A DNA stretch of 64,000 bases from Streptomyces sp. AM 2-1-1 (GTDB lineage: Bacteria > Actinomycetota > Actinomycetes > Streptomycetales > Streptomycetaceae). The notes under the pieces were generated by a model, which saw only the letters and a list, made by a program, of their open reading frames with translations, searched no databases and was not told the DNA's origin. The translations under genes were made by a program, and so were the position numbers. Below, piece by piece: positions 53,883-63,514 of this stretch; position 1 is the first letter of the stretch; the number at the start of each line of letters is the position of its first letter. The DNA is taken from positions 434,001 through 498,000 of the forward strand of contig NZ_CP119147.1 in assembly GCF_029167645.1 (NCBI RefSeq), in the 5' to 3' direction.

Positions 53883-55369
53883 CGGTCCCTCCCGGCGGCC
53901 AGGGCTTCCGGCAGGTGGAAGCGGGTCATCGCGGCGTTGGTGCCCGCCGGTACGCGCCCCGGAGTGGCGAGCGAGACGAGGATCATCGCGAGGAAGCCGA
54001 CCGGTACCGACCAGACGGCGGGCCAGGCCAGCAGCGCGTGGGGCCATCCCGGCGGCCGTACGGCCCCGCTCACGGTGATCGCCACGGCGAGGAGCGCCGA
54101 GCCGCCGCCGAGCAGCAGTCCGGCGATCGCCCCGGGTGGGGTGAGCCGGCGCCACCAGATGCCGAGCACCAGCAGCGGGCAGAACGACGAGGCGGAGACG
54201 GCGAAGGCCATCGCCACCGCGTCGGCCACCGGCACCCTGCTGACGAGCAGCGAACCGGCCAGGGGCACGGCGATGGCGAGGACGGTGGCGGGCCGGAAGT
54301 ACCGCACGCCCCGCTGCGGCAGGACGTCCTGGGTGATGACCCCGGCCACGGCGACGGTCAGTCCGGAGGCGGTCGAGAGGAACGCGGCGAACGCTCCCCC
54401 GGCGATCAGTGCGCCCAGCAGGTCGCCGCCGAGCCCGCCGATGACCCGGGCGGGCAGCAGCAGGACGGCGGCGTCGGCGTCCCCGCCGCCCCGGAGCTCG
54501 GGGGTGTAGAGGCGGCCGAGCGCCCCGTAGACGGGCGGCAGCAGGTAGAAGAGGCCGACCAGGGCGAGCACGGCGACGGTGGTGCGGCGCGCGTCGCGTC
54601 CGTTGGGGCTGGTGTAGAAGCGGACCACGACGTGCGGGAGCCCCATGGTGCCGAGGAAGGTGGCGACGATCAGCCCGTACGTCGCGTAGAGCGGGTGGTC
54701 GGCGCGGAAGACGGAGTGCTGTCCGCCGAAGGTGACGGCGGGGCGGCCGTCGCCCTGCCAGGCCAGCACCAGGAAGAGCGCGGGGACCAGCAGCGCGGTC
54801 AGCTTCAGCCAGTACTGGAAGACCTGGACGAAGGTGATCGACCGCATCCCGCCCGCGGCGACCGCGACCACCACGACCGAGGCGACGAGCACGTCCCCGA
54901 GCCACCCGGGCGCGCCGGTGAGGATCTGCAGGGTGAGCCCGGCGCCCTGGAGCTGGGGGACGAGGTAGAGCCAGCCCGCGCCGACCACGAACACGCTGAC
55001 CAGGCGGCGCACCTGGCGCGACTCGAGGCGGCCCTCGGCGAAGTCCGGCAGGGTGTACGCCCCCGAGCGGCGCAGCGGGGCCGCGACGAAGAAGAGGAGC
55101 ACGAGGTAGCCGGCCGTGTAGCCGACCGGGTACCAGAGCATGTCGGGGCCGTGCACGAGCACCAGCCCGGCGATGCCGAGGAAGGAGGCCGCGGAGAGGT
55201 ACTCGCCGCTGATCGCCGCCGCGTTCAGCCGGGGGCGCACCGAGCGGGAGGCGACGTAGAAGTCGGAGGTGGTGCGGGAGATCCGCAGCCCGAATCCGCC
55301 GACGAGGACCGTGGCCAGGACGACCGTGGCGACCGCGATCCACGACGCCGTGTGGTCGGGCGCGTTCAC
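53879..55369 (-). CDS. Solute:sodium symporter, acetate-permease-like
   Basis: 496 residues, about 13 membrane spans. Start FGLRISRTTSDFYVASRSVR, then NAAAISGEYLSAASFLGIAG, GLPHVVVRFYTSPNGRDARR, and IAGGAFAAFLSTASGLTVAV, the sodium-symporter family blocks near the ActP/MctC branch (small carboxylates such as acetate or pyruvate). Lies between a DUF485-like gene and the sensor kinase it overlaps. Confidence 0.88.
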   Translation of the reverse strand: MNAPDHTASWIAVATVVLATVLVGGFGLRISRTTSDFYVASRSVRPRLNAAAISGEYLSAASFLGIAGLVLVHGPDMLWYPVGYTAGYLVLLFFVAAPLRRSGAYTLPDFAEGRLESRQVRRLVSVFVVGAGWLYLVPQLQGAGLTLQILTGAPGWLGDVLVASVVVVAVAAGGMRSITFVQVFQYWLKLTALLVPALFLVLAWQGDGRPAVTFGGQHSVFRADHPLYATYGLIVATFLGTMGLPHVVVRFYTSPNGRDARRTTVAVLALVGLFYLLPPVYGALGRLYTPELRGGGDADAAVLLLPARVIGGLGGDLLGALIAGGAFAAFLSTASGLTVAVAGVITQDVLPQRGVRYFRPATVLAIAVPLAGSLLVSRVPVADAVAMAFAVSASSFCPLLVLGIWWRRLTPPGAIAGLLLGGGSALLAVAITVSGAVRPPGWPHALLAWPAVWSVPVGFLAMILVSLATPGRVPAGTNAAMTRFHLPEALAAGRDR

Positions 55370-55430
55370 CGTGCCGCGCGCCCTTCGCCGGAGCGGGCGC
55401 AGGAGTGGGCCGGGCGTCCCGCGGGGTTCC

Positions 55431-55793
55431 TCACGGGGTGGGCCGGCCTTCCACGAGCCGGGCGAAGTCCCGTTCGTTGCGCTCGGCCCGGCGCACGTAC
55501 CACCAGGCGAGGAGGGTGATCGGCGGATAGGCGGCGAAGCCGAGCACGGCCCAGACGAGGGCGCCGCTGCGCAGCGTGGTGAAGACGAGCGGGAGGGTGC
55601 CGGCGACGAGGGCGAGGGCGGCGAAGGCGGTGAGTCCGGCCCGGAGCTGGCTGCGCATCAGCGAACGCACGTACGCCCCGCCGAGCGCGGTCTGCTCGTC
55701 GATCTCGGACTGGGTGCGGTGGCGCGGCAGCGGACGCACCCTCCGGGGCACCCCTGTCACGACCTCGCGCCGGGGCGTGGGCTCTGCGGACAT
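55431..55793 (-). CDS. Small two-span membrane protein (DUF485-like)
   Basis: 120 residues from ATG 55793. Cytosolic N-terminus with EIDEQTALGGAYVRSLMRSQ, then two membrane spans (AGLTAFAALALVAGTLPLVF; ALVWAVLGFAAYPPITLLAW). DUF485-type proteins regularly precede acetate-permease-like symporters, which supports the assignment. Position: 61 bases before the symporter gene. Confidence 0.7.
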   Translation of the reverse strand: MSAEPTPRREVVTGVPRRVRPLPRHRTQSEIDEQTALGGAYVRSLMRSQLRAGLTAFAALALVAGTLPLVFTTLRSGALVWAVLGFAAYPPITLLAWWYVRRAERNERDFARLVEGRPTP

Positions 55794-55855
55794 GAGCTCG
55801 GAGTGTAGGGCGCGCGGGAAGGCGGTGGGAAGGGGTCCGGGTACGACGGCCCTGG

Positions 55856-56608
55856 TCAGCGGCTGCCCTGGCGCATCAGCAGGTCGCGCAGGGCCCGGCT
55901 GTGGCGGCGGCTCACGGCGAGTTCCGCGCCGCCGATGCGGACGCTCATGGCGCCGGCGTCCAGGCGGAGTTCGTCGATGCGGGCGAGCGCGACGAGGTGG
56001 CGGCGGTGGATGCGGACGAATCCCCGGGAGCGCCACCTCTCCTCCAGCGCGGTCAGCGCGATACGCACCAGGTGGCTCCCGGTGTCGGTGTGCAGGCGGG
56101 CGTAGTCGCCCTGGGCCTCCGCGTACGCGATGTCCTCGACGGGCACGAACCGGATCACTCCGCCGAGTTCGACCTGTACCGGATCGCCGCCGGTGTCGTG
56201 CGGGGGCGCGGTGCGCTCCCCCACCTGTTCGGCGACGCGGCGCACCGCTTCGGCGAGGCGTTCGCGGCGCACGGGCTTGAGCACGTAGTCGACGGCCTTG
56301 AGGTCGAAGGCCTGCAGGGCGAAGCCCTCGTGGGCGGTGACGAAGACGATGAGCGGCGGCGCGGCGAACCCGGCGAGGAGCTGGGCAACGTCGAGACCGG
56401 TGAGGCCGGCCATGTGGATGTCCAGGAAGACCACGTCGACGGCGCCGGGGTCGTCCGGTCCGGCGTCGACCGCGGCACCGATGCGGCGCAGCGCCTCGGT
56501 GGCGCCCGTGGCGCCTTCGGCGCTGTGGATGCGGGGGTCGGCACGCAGGAGGTAGAGGAGTTCCTCCAGGGCCGGTTCTTCGTCGTCGACGGCGAGTACG
56601 CGGAGCAT
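55856..56608 (-). CDS. LytTR-type response regulator
   Basis: 250 residues. Receiver domain: LRVLAVDDEEPALEELLYLL with the acidic pocket, phospho-Asp in VVFLDIHMAGLTG, Thr in FVTAHEGFA, Lys in DYVLKPVRRERL. LytTR DNA-binding domain about 150-245 (IAYAEAQGDYARLHTDTGSH, then FVRIHRRHLVALARI). Together with the LytS-like kinase it forms a two-component system that likely controls the symporter or its substrate. First gene of the leftward set. Confidence 0.92.
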   Translation of the reverse strand: MLRVLAVDDEEPALEELLYLLRADPRIHSAEGATGATEALRRIGAAVDAGPDDPGAVDVVFLDIHMAGLTGLDVAQLLAGFAAPPLIVFVTAHEGFALQAFDLKAVDYVLKPVRRERLAEAVRRVAEQVGERTAPPHDTGGDPVQVELGGVIRFVPVEDIAYAEAQGDYARLHTDTGSHLVRIALTALEERWRSRGFVRIHRRHLVALARIDELRLDAGAMSVRIGGAELAVSRRHSRALRDLLMRQGSR

Positions 56609-56664
56609 GAGGCCGGAGTGTAGGCGGTGGGGACTGCCGGGCGGACCGGTCCGGGGCCGTTCGT

Positions 56665-57525
56665 CTACTTCAGGAAGCGTGACGTCCTGCGGTCGGCGAG
56701 GGGCTTGCCGCCGGTCTGGCAGGTGGGGCAGTACTGGAGGGCGGAGTCGCTGAACGACACCTCCAGGATGGTGTCACCACAGACCGGGCACGCCTCCCCC
56801 GCCCGCCCGTGGACGCGCATGCCGCCGCGCTTCTCGGCCTTCAGCCTGCCCGCGGCGCCGCCGCTGGAACGGGCGACCGCGTCTTCGAGTGTGGTGCGCA
56901 TCGCCGCGTACAGGTGGTCGATGTCGTCGTCGCCGAGGGCGGAGGTGCGTTTGAACGGGGACATCTTCGCGACGTGCAGGATCTCGTCGCTGTAGGCGTT
57001 GCCGATGCCGGCGATCAGCGACTGGTCGCGCAGCGCGCCCTTGATCTGGCGGCTCTCCCCGCCGAGCAGGGCGGCGAACGCCTCCCGGTCGAAGTCGGGG
57101 GCCAGCGGGTCGGGACCGAGCCGGGCGATACCGGGCACGTCCATCGGGTCGCGGACGAGGTACACGGCGAGCCGCTTCTTGCTGCCCATCTCGGTCAGGT
57201 CGAAGCCGTCCCCCCCGGTGAGGACGGCGCGGAAGGCGAGGGGTCCCTTGCCAGGACCCGGAGGCTTGGCGGGGAAGGTCTCCCGCCACTGGAGCCAGCC
57301 GGCCCGGGCCAGATGGGTGACGAGGTGGAGCTCTCCCGCCCCGATGTCGAGGAACTTGCCGTGGCGGTCGACCGAGGTGACCGTCGCGCCGTCCAGGGCG
57401 GCGGGCGGCGGGTCGTACGTCTTGAGCACGTTGACGGAGAGCGGGAGGACGTGGGCGATCTCCCTGCCGACCAGGTGGTCGCCGAGGAAGACCCGCAGGG
57501 CTTCGACTTCCGGCAGCTCGGGCAT
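56665..57525 (-). CDS. Fpg/Nei-family DNA glycosylase-AP lyase
   Basis: 286 residues. N-terminal catalytic MPELPEVEALR (Pro2 nucleophile, Glu3), H2TH region LIAGIGNAYSDEILHVAKMS, and a C-terminal zinc finger (CPVCGDTILEV; YCPTCQTGG). Excises oxidised bases and cuts the abasic site. Whether it is MutM- or Nei-like cannot be told securely; the residues after the zinc finger (ADRRTSRFLK) suggest an actinobacterial Nei-like group. Confidence 0.92.
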   Translation of the reverse strand: MPELPEVEALRVFLGDHLVGREIAHVLPLSVNVLKTYDPPPAALDGATVTSVDRHGKFLDIGAGELHLVTHLARAGWLQWRETFPAKPPGPGKGPLAFRAVLTGGDGFDLTEMGSKKRLAVYLVRDPMDVPGIARLGPDPLAPDFDREAFAALLGGESRQIKGALRDQSLIAGIGNAYSDEILHVAKMSPFKRTSALGDDDIDHLYAAMRTTLEDAVARSSGGAAGRLKAEKRGGMRVHGRAGEACPVCGDTILEVSFSDSALQYCPTCQTGGKPLADRRTSRFLK

Positions 57526-57545
57526 GTCTCCAGCCTGCCGCAGGC

Positions 57546-57586
57546 CCCGGACGGTCGGCCACCGCTGGCCCGGGGCGCCGTCCGGG
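57546..57586. terminator. Terminator candidate after the amidohydrolase gene
   Basis: CCCGGACGG / CCGTCCGGG arms (9 bases) around 23 bases that contain GGCC-ACCGCT-GGCC, just after the stop of the leftward gene at 57595. Confidence 0.5.
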
Positions 57587-57594
57587 CGCGCCCT

Positions 57595-58452
57595 TCAGCC
57601 CAGCCGGTACACGCGGGTCGCCGTTCCGGCGAAGACGGCGTCGCGCTCGTCCTCGGAGAGGTCCGCGGTGAGGGTGCTCGCGGTCCGGAGGACCTGCGGG
57701 TACGAGGCGGCGAGCCGGCACACCGGCCAGTCCGAGCCGAACATCAGCCGGTCCGGTCCGAAGGCGTCGAGGAGGACGTCGGTGTACGGGCGCAGGTCCT
57801 GGTCTCTCCAGCGGCGCGGGTCCGCCTCGGTGACGAGGCCGGAGAGCTTGCAGACCGTGTGGGGCAGGGCGGCCAGCGCACGCAGGTCGTCCGCCCACGG
57901 GGTGAGGACGCCTTCGGCGACGGGTGGCTTGCCCGCGTGGTCGAGTACGAAGGTGAGCCCGGGCACGAGCTCGGCGGCGGCCCTGGCGGCGGGCAGTTGG
58001 TGGGGCCGGACGATCAGGTCGTAGGCGAGGCGGGCGTCGGCGACGGCCGCCAGGCCGCGCAGCACGTCGGGGCGGAGCAGCCAGCGCGGGTCGCGCTCAC
58101 CCTGCACCTGGTGGCGGATGCCGGTCAGCCGGTCGCCGCCGGGCAGGGCCCGCAGGGCGGCGAGGGCACCGGCCACGTCTGGGGCGGTGAGGTCGGTCCA
58201 GCCCACGACCCCGGCGACGAGATCGCTGCCGTGGGCGAGGGCGAGGAGTTCGGGTGTCTCCTCGGCGACCGCGACGGTCTGCACGAGGACGGTGGCGCGC
58301 ACGCCCGCGGCCCGTGCCTCGGGTTCCAGGTCGGCGAGGGTGAAGGTGCGCCGGAGGGGGGCGAGCTCCTCGCCGGTGATCCACTCCTGGTCGCGTACGG
58401 AGAGGTCCCAGACGTGGTGGTGGGCGTCGACGATCGCCGCGGGCACCGCCAT
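57595..58452 (-). CDS. Amidohydrolase, L-fuconolactonase-like
   Basis: 285 residues. Metal-binding DAHHHVWDLS at the N-terminus, VVGWTDLTAPDV, FVLDHAGKPPV, KLSGLVTEAD, and FGSDWPVCRLAA, the amidohydrolase-2 (PF04909) pattern of L-fuconolactone / 2-pyrone lactonases. Opens sugar lactones. Starts one base after the aldo/keto reductase stop, so both form a pair for oxidation of L-fucose or a related sugar (inferred from pairing). Confidence 0.85.
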   Translation of the reverse strand: MAVPAAIVDAHHHVWDLSVRDQEWITGEELAPLRRTFTLADLEPEARAAGVRATVLVQTVAVAEETPELLALAHGSDLVAGVVGWTDLTAPDVAGALAALRALPGGDRLTGIRHQVQGERDPRWLLRPDVLRGLAAVADARLAYDLIVRPHQLPAARAAAELVPGLTFVLDHAGKPPVAEGVLTPWADDLRALAALPHTVCKLSGLVTEADPRRWRDQDLRPYTDVLLDAFGPDRLMFGSDWPVCRLAASYPQVLRTASTLTADLSEDERDAVFAGTATRVYRLG

Positions 58453-58453
58453 G

Positions 58454-59464
58454 TCACCGCTCCTCGGGAGTGCGGGAGCCGGCGGGTGCGCCGGGGGCCG
58501 GGAGGAGTCCCGCGGCGCGCAGTTCCTCCCAGAGGGCGGGAGGGGGCGGGGTGCGCAGCAGGGCGGCGGTGTCCCGCACCTCGGCCGGTGAGCGGGTGCC
58601 GACGAGGACGGTGGCGACGGCCGGGTGGGCGAGGGAGTGGTGCAGGGCGGCGGCGCGCAGCGGCACCCCGTACGCCTCGGTGACGGCTTTCATGCGCAGG
58701 GCGCGTTCCACGAGTGCGGCGGGGGCGGTCGCGTAGTCGTACGGCGCCTCGGGGCGCGGGTCGGCGAGGAGGCCGGAGTTGAAGACCCCGCCGACGACGA
58801 CGCTCCGGCCCCGGGCCTCGGCCTCGGGCAGCAGCGCGTCCAGCGCGCTGCCGTCGAGCAGGGTGTGGCGGCCGGCGCAGAGGACCACGTCGACATCGGT
58901 GTCCCGCAGGAAGCGGGTGAGCATCGCGGTCCGGTTCATCCCGGCGCCGATCGCGCCGACGACACCTTCGCCGCGCAGCCGTTCCAGCTCCGGGTAGGCC
59001 TCGCCGAAGGCGGCTTCGGCGTGGTCGTCCGGATCGTGCAGGTAGACGACGTCGACGCGGTCGAGGCCGAGGCGCCGCAGGCTCTCCTCCAAGGACCGGC
59101 GCACCCCGTCGGCGCTGAAGTCCCACCGCCTGCGGTGCGTCACCGGGACGGCGAACCCGTCGTCCAGCCCTCCCTGCTCGGGATTCCCGCCCGGCAGCGG
59201 GTCGAGGATCCGCCCGACCTTGGTGGAGAGGGTGTACGAGGCGCGGGGCCGGGAGCGCAGCGCGGCGCCGAGTCGGCGCTCCGAGAGGCCGAGACCGTAG
59301 TGCGGGGCGGTGTCGAAGTGGCGGACGCCCTCCTCCCAGGCGGCGTCCACGGCGAGGGCCGCCTGCTCGGGGTCGACGGCTCGGAAGAGGTTGCCGATGG
59401 CCGCGGCCCCGAACGAGAGCTCGGTGACCTCGACGGCGGTACGTCCCAGTGTGCTGCGCCGCAT
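58454..59464 (-). CDS. Aldo/keto reductase, L-fucose dehydrogenase-like
   Basis: 336 residues. GVRHFDTAPHYGLGLSERRL holds the catalytic Asp and Tyr, STKVGRIL the Lys, DVVYLHDPDDH the His, and VLVGTRSPAEVRDTAALL the NADP region. This is the branch that includes L-fucose and pyridoxal 4-dehydrogenases. Pairs with the lactonase-like gene: dehydrogenase makes the lactone, lactonase opens it. ATG 59464. Confidence 0.88.
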   Translation of the reverse strand: MRRSTLGRTAVEVTELSFGAAAIGNLFRAVDPEQAALAVDAAWEEGVRHFDTAPHYGLGLSERRLGAALRSRPRASYTLSTKVGRILDPLPGGNPEQGGLDDGFAVPVTHRRRWDFSADGVRRSLEESLRRLGLDRVDVVYLHDPDDHAEAAFGEAYPELERLRGEGVVGAIGAGMNRTAMLTRFLRDTDVDVVLCAGRHTLLDGSALDALLPEAEARGRSVVVGGVFNSGLLADPRPEAPYDYATAPAALVERALRMKAVTEAYGVPLRAAALHHSLAHPAVATVLVGTRSPAEVRDTAALLRTPPPPALWEELRAAGLLPAPGAPAGSRTPEER

Positions 59465-59643
59465 GCCTGCCGCCTTCCGCTGAATGATCGCTTACCGTAC
59501 GCAGCGAATATTCATCGGATCACTGGGGCAAGTCAACCGGGTCCGCCTGCTCGTTCCGCGCACTGTGCGGGTCATGTGCGGTCCATCACTCCGACCACTG
59601 CGCTCCTTCAGCCTCAGGCGGTCCACAGCGGCGCCGGGGCGAA

Positions 59644-61032
59644 CTACGCAGTGAGCGGGGTGAGCTCCGGCGTGCGCGGTACGAGTTCCTGGAGCGCGGC
59701 CAGCTCCTCGGTCATCGCGGCCGCGAGCAGTTCGAGATCGGGCAGCGCCTTGCCGTCGGCGACCAGACCGACCTGGACGCTCCCGCCGTACGGGGAGAGC
59801 GCCACCGCGAGCGACTGACCCCGGGCCAACGGCGCCATCGGGTAGAGGGAGCGCAGCGGGCAGCCGCCCAGCGACAGGGCGGCGCGCGGCAGCGGCACGT
59901 GGGTGACCAGGAGGTCGAAGAGCATCCGGGCCGCGCCACCGGCGAGGGGAGCGCCGAACCGGTGGGCCAGCGGCGGAAGCCGGTCGGCCAGGACGGCGAC
60001 GGCTCCGGCGCCCTTGAGCGGGCCGGCCGCCTTGTTGCGCTCCATCGCGGCGCGCACGGCCCGCAGTCGGCGGCGGGCGTCCGGCTCGGAGACCGGCAGA
60101 CCGAGCAGGTAGGCGGAGAGCCGGTTGCCGTCCCGGGCGGCCCCGCCGGGGCGGCGGCGCGAGACGGGTACCAGGGCCCGGGGATCGCCGCCGGGCAGTT
60201 CCTCCCCCCGGCCGGTGATCCAGCGCCGCAGCGCTCCGGCGACGACGGCGAGCAGCACGTCGTTGGCCGTACCGCCTTCGGCCCTGCGGACGCGTTGTAC
60301 GGCCGCCGCGTCCAGGTCGGCGGTGACGAGCCGCCGGGTGCCGCTGGATCCGGCCGCCAGCGCGCCGACAGCGCCGGGCGCGAGCCGGCTCGCGCGCATC
60401 ACGGACGCTCCGACGCCCAGCGCCCGGCCGACTTCCTCCAGGCGGCCGAGGGCGAGGCCGGCGACCTCCCGGGGGCCGGGCATCCAGGAGCGCGGCGGCA
60501 CGGGAGCACCGCGCACCGGCATCCTGGGGCGGGCGGTGGCGGCCGCGATCTCGTCGAAGATGCCCGCGCCGATCGCGACGGCGCGCATGCCGTCGGCCAG
60601 CGCGTGGTGCAGTTTCACCAGTACGGCGAATTCCCCGCCCGCTTCCGCGCCCTCCAGGAGGTACATCTCCCAGGGCGGCAGCCCCCGGGCGAGAGGACGT
60701 TCCATCAGGTCACCCGCGAGCGAGGTCGTCGCCGCCATGAAGCCACCGGGCGGCAGAGCGGCTCGGCGCACGTGCCGGCGCACGTCGAAGTCCTCGTCCG
60801 CCGACCAGGCCGCGCCCCCCAGGGGCAGCAGGACGTCCCGTACCCGCATCCGAAGCCGGGGCACGGCCGCCGCGCGCTCCCGGAGCAGCTCCAGCACGTC
60901 CGGCAGCGGGCGCCCGGGCACCGGGGAGAAGACGGCGAGCGCGCCGAGGTGCATGGGGTGGGCCTCGGATTCCAGGTGCCAGAAGGCCAGATCGAGCGGG
61001 GCGAGCAGTTCGGCACCCATGGGGGTCCTCAT
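59644..61032 (-). CDS. WS/DGAT-type O-acyltransferase (wax ester / triacylglycerol synthase)
   Basis: 462 residues. Starts MRTPMGAELLAPLDLAFWHL, then the catalytic HHxxxDG in VLVKLHHALADGMRA, the family block TANDVLLAVVAGALRRW, and a conserved C-terminal NxxxS/PYG region (AVALSPYGGSVQVGL). Makes triacylglycerol or wax esters from acyl-CoA at the membrane. ATG 61032 preferred; ATG 61020 is possible. Single gene. Confidence 0.88.
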   Translation of the reverse strand: MRTPMGAELLAPLDLAFWHLESEAHPMHLGALAVFSPVPGRPLPDVLELLRERAAAVPRLRMRVRDVLLPLGGAAWSADEDFDVRRHVRRAALPPGGFMAATTSLAGDLMERPLARGLPPWEMYLLEGAEAGGEFAVLVKLHHALADGMRAVAIGAGIFDEIAAATARPRMPVRGAPVPPRSWMPGPREVAGLALGRLEEVGRALGVGASVMRASRLAPGAVGALAAGSSGTRRLVTADLDAAAVQRVRRAEGGTANDVLLAVVAGALRRWITGRGEELPGGDPRALVPVSRRRPGGAARDGNRLSAYLLGLPVSEPDARRRLRAVRAAMERNKAAGPLKGAGAVAVLADRLPPLAHRFGAPLAGGAARMLFDLLVTHVPLPRAALSLGGCPLRSLYPMAPLARGQSLAVALSPYGGSVQVGLVADGKALPDLELLAAAMTEELAALQELVPRTPELTPLTA

Positions 61033-61198
61033 GTCATCGGGGGCAGCGAGACCGTCGTACGGCCACAGTCCCACCACGTGATCGATTACGTTCAAGAACG
61101 AACGCGCTACGTTCAGCTACCGCATGGTAGGCGACGAAGTACTTGCACGACGCGAGCGCAAGCGCGCGAGTGAAAACGATCGGGACGACCGAGAGCCC

Positions 61199-63409
61199 TC
61201 AGGGTTCCCGGGGCGCCCCGTCCCCTCCGGGCCGTTCGCGCCCGGCTCCGCCGCGTCCGCCTCGGTCGCGTCCGCCTCGGTCGCGCCGGTCCGGAAGCTC
61301 GTGGTGCGCGGGGGGTTCGTGCCGCCCCGGCCGTTCGAACCGTTCGGGGATGAGGAACTCGCTCCACACGCACTTGCCACCGCCACGGGACTCCACGCCC
61401 CAGACGTCCGCGAGCCGGTCGACGAGCATCAGCCCCCGGCCCGAGACGCCTGCGTCTCCCGCGTCACGGCGGCGCGGCAGCGCGCTGGAGCGGTCCTCCA
61501 CGTCGACGCGCAGCCTGCGTTCGCCCCCCGCGAGGATCCGGATGGTGACGATCGCCCCGCCGTCCGTGTGCAACAGGGCGTTGGTGATCAGCTCGTCGGC
61601 GGTGAGCTCGATCTCGTCCGCGCGTTCCCCGGCGCCCCAGGCGCGGACCGCCGCCCGGATCATGTGCCGGGCGGAACTCAGTGCCTCGGGGTCGTTCTGT
61701 GCGACGTGCTGCCGGAGCCGACCGCCGGGCTGCGGGGACGGCACCGCGTCGCGCCGCAGCAGCAGGACCGCCACGTCGTCCTCGCCGCCGTACCCGTCGA
61801 CCGACTCGCAGAGCTGATCGGCCAGCCGCCGGATGTCCTGCGGGCCGTTGCGGACCATCTCGGTCAGCAGCCGCATTCCGCCGTCGAGATCGGTGTCGGG
61901 CAACTCCACCAGACCGTCCGTGTAGAACACCAGCGTGTGGCCGGGGTCGAGTTCGACGGTGCTCACCGGGTAGTCGAGGCTCCCGAACTCGGCCGAGAGC
62001 CCGAGCGGAAGGCCGCCCTCGACGAACAGCTTGTGGCAGCTGCCGTCGGGATCGCGGACCAGCGGCTCCATGTGCCCGGCCCGGACCATCTGCATCACAC
62101 CGGTGGTCAGGTCCGCCTCGGCGTAGATGCAGGTGGCGAACCGGTCGGTGTCCAGTTCCTGCAGGAAGACGGAGGCGCGGGCCATCACCGTGGCGGGGCT
62201 GTGCCCCTCGGCCGCGTAGGCGCGCAGCACGATCCGCAGCTGTCCCATCACGGCCGCGGCGTGGGTGTCGTGACCCTGTACGTCCCCGATGACCGCGCCG
62301 ACCCGGCCACCGGGCAGGGGGATGACGTCGTACCAGTCACCGCCGATGTCACGGCCCAGCCGGGCGGAGCGGTACCGGACGGCGACCTGGGCGCCGGGCA
62401 CCTCCGGGATGCGGCGCGGCAGCATCGCCTGCTGGAGTCCTTCGGCGAGATCGTGCTCCTGCTCGTAGAGCATCGCGCGCTGGAGGCTCTGGGCGATCGA
62501 ACTGGAGAGGGACACCAGGAGATTGCGTTCGTCGCCGGCGAAGACCGCCCGGTCGTCGTAGAGGAGACCGAGGGCGCCGATGGGGTGGGCCTGGGCGATC
62601 AGCGGCAGATACGCGGCAGAGGTGACGCCGAGGTGACTGATCTGCCCCCACAGCTCGGGGTAGGAGCGGGCGAAGTCGTCGGGCGTCTCGATGAACCGGG
62701 GAGTCAGCGTCCGCAGGACCTCGCTCATCGGGTACCGCTCGTCCACCTTGGTGTACCGGGTGCCCGGCACGAACGACCCCTCGGGCCCTTCGGCCACCAG
62801 GTGGATGCGCCCGGCTTCCAGCAGGCCCATGACGATGTTGGCCGCCCCGAGGTGGGCGAGGCCGCGCGAGTTCTTGAGCACGTCGATGACGTCCTGCACC
62901 GTGCGGGCGTGGGCGAGTGCCGCCGAGGTCGCCTGCACCAGGCTGGTCCGCCGGCGCCGCTCCTCGTCGAGTTCCTGACGCGCGACGGAGTCCGCCAGCT
63001 CCTGGGAGGCGTCCCGGACGATCCCGAGGATGCGGCGGGGGCGGCCGTCGGCGTCGCGCCGGATGAACCCCTGGGTGTGGGTCCAGCGCAGCGAGCCGTC
63101 GCGGAGCCGGCAGCGGAAGTAGGCGCCGTAACTCTCCTGCCCCGCTTCCAGCGCCTGCACGAGCATGGTGTCGAGCCGGGCGCCCTCGTCCTCGGGGACC
63201 CGCTGGCCGAGATCGGCCGGCCGGTCGTTGTACTCCTCGGGCCGCAGATCGAACACGTCCAGCGCCGGCCGGTCCAAGTGCATGAGGCCACTGTCCAGAT
63301 CCCAGTCGAAGCTGCCCATACGGTTCAGGGCGAGGCTGAGGTCCGGGTGGGCGGGCCAGTCTTCCGGGAGTGACAGGGCACCCGCTACCCGATCATCCAT
63401 GTCCGCCAC
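61199..63409 (-). CDS. PAS-GAF-SpoIIE phosphatase-HATPase regulatory protein
   Basis: 736 residues. PAS about 25-140 (NRMGSFDWDLDSGLMHLDRP, TQGFIRRDADGRPRRI), GAF about 155-330 (PIGALGLLYDDRAVFAGDE), SpoIIE-type PP2C phosphatase about 340-560 (LGRDIGGDWYDVIPL, GDVQGHDTHAAAVMGQ, GLPLGL, FYTDGLVE), an RsbW-like ATPase about 575-695 (DELITNALLHTDGG, RGLMLVDRLADVWGV), and an Arg/Gly-rich tail. Typical Streptomyces partner-switching regulator that controls anti-sigma-factor antagonists. Start could be GTG 63409 or ATG 63400. Confidence 0.9.
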   Translation of the reverse strand: MADMDDRVAGALSLPEDWPAHPDLSLALNRMGSFDWDLDSGLMHLDRPALDVFDLRPEEYNDRPADLGQRVPEDEGARLDTMLVQALEAGQESYGAYFRCRLRDGSLRWTHTQGFIRRDADGRPRRILGIVRDASQELADSVARQELDEERRRRTSLVQATSAALAHARTVQDVIDVLKNSRGLAHLGAANIVMGLLEAGRIHLVAEGPEGSFVPGTRYTKVDERYPMSEVLRTLTPRFIETPDDFARSYPELWGQISHLGVTSAAYLPLIAQAHPIGALGLLYDDRAVFAGDERNLLVSLSSSIAQSLQRAMLYEQEHDLAEGLQQAMLPRRIPEVPGAQVAVRYRSARLGRDIGGDWYDVIPLPGGRVGAVIGDVQGHDTHAAAVMGQLRIVLRAYAAEGHSPATVMARASVFLQELDTDRFATCIYAEADLTTGVMQMVRAGHMEPLVRDPDGSCHKLFVEGGLPLGLSAEFGSLDYPVSTVELDPGHTLVFYTDGLVELPDTDLDGGMRLLTEMVRNGPQDIRRLADQLCESVDGYGGEDDVAVLLLRRDAVPSPQPGGRLRQHVAQNDPEALSSARHMIRAAVRAWGAGERADEIELTADELITNALLHTDGGAIVTIRILAGGERRLRVDVEDRSSALPRRRDAGDAGVSGRGLMLVDRLADVWGVESRGGGKCVWSEFLIPERFERPGRHEPPAHHELPDRRDRGGRDRGGRGGAGRERPGGDGAPREP

Positions 63410-63465
63410 TCTGCCATCATTTGTCCGATTGTTCGAGCGATTGCGCGGCGGACCGGTCGGTGGAG

Positions 63466-63504
63466 GGCCGTCGGGGAGCGGGACACGGGCGCTCCCCGAC
63501 GGCC
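63466..63504. terminator. Terminator after the repeat-protein gene
   Basis: Perfect 15-base inverted repeat GGCCGTCGGGGAGCG / CGCTCCCCGACGGCC with a 9-base loop, just past the stop at 63515 of the leftward partial gene. Confidence 0.8.
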
Positions 63505-63514
63505 GGCTCGTGCC

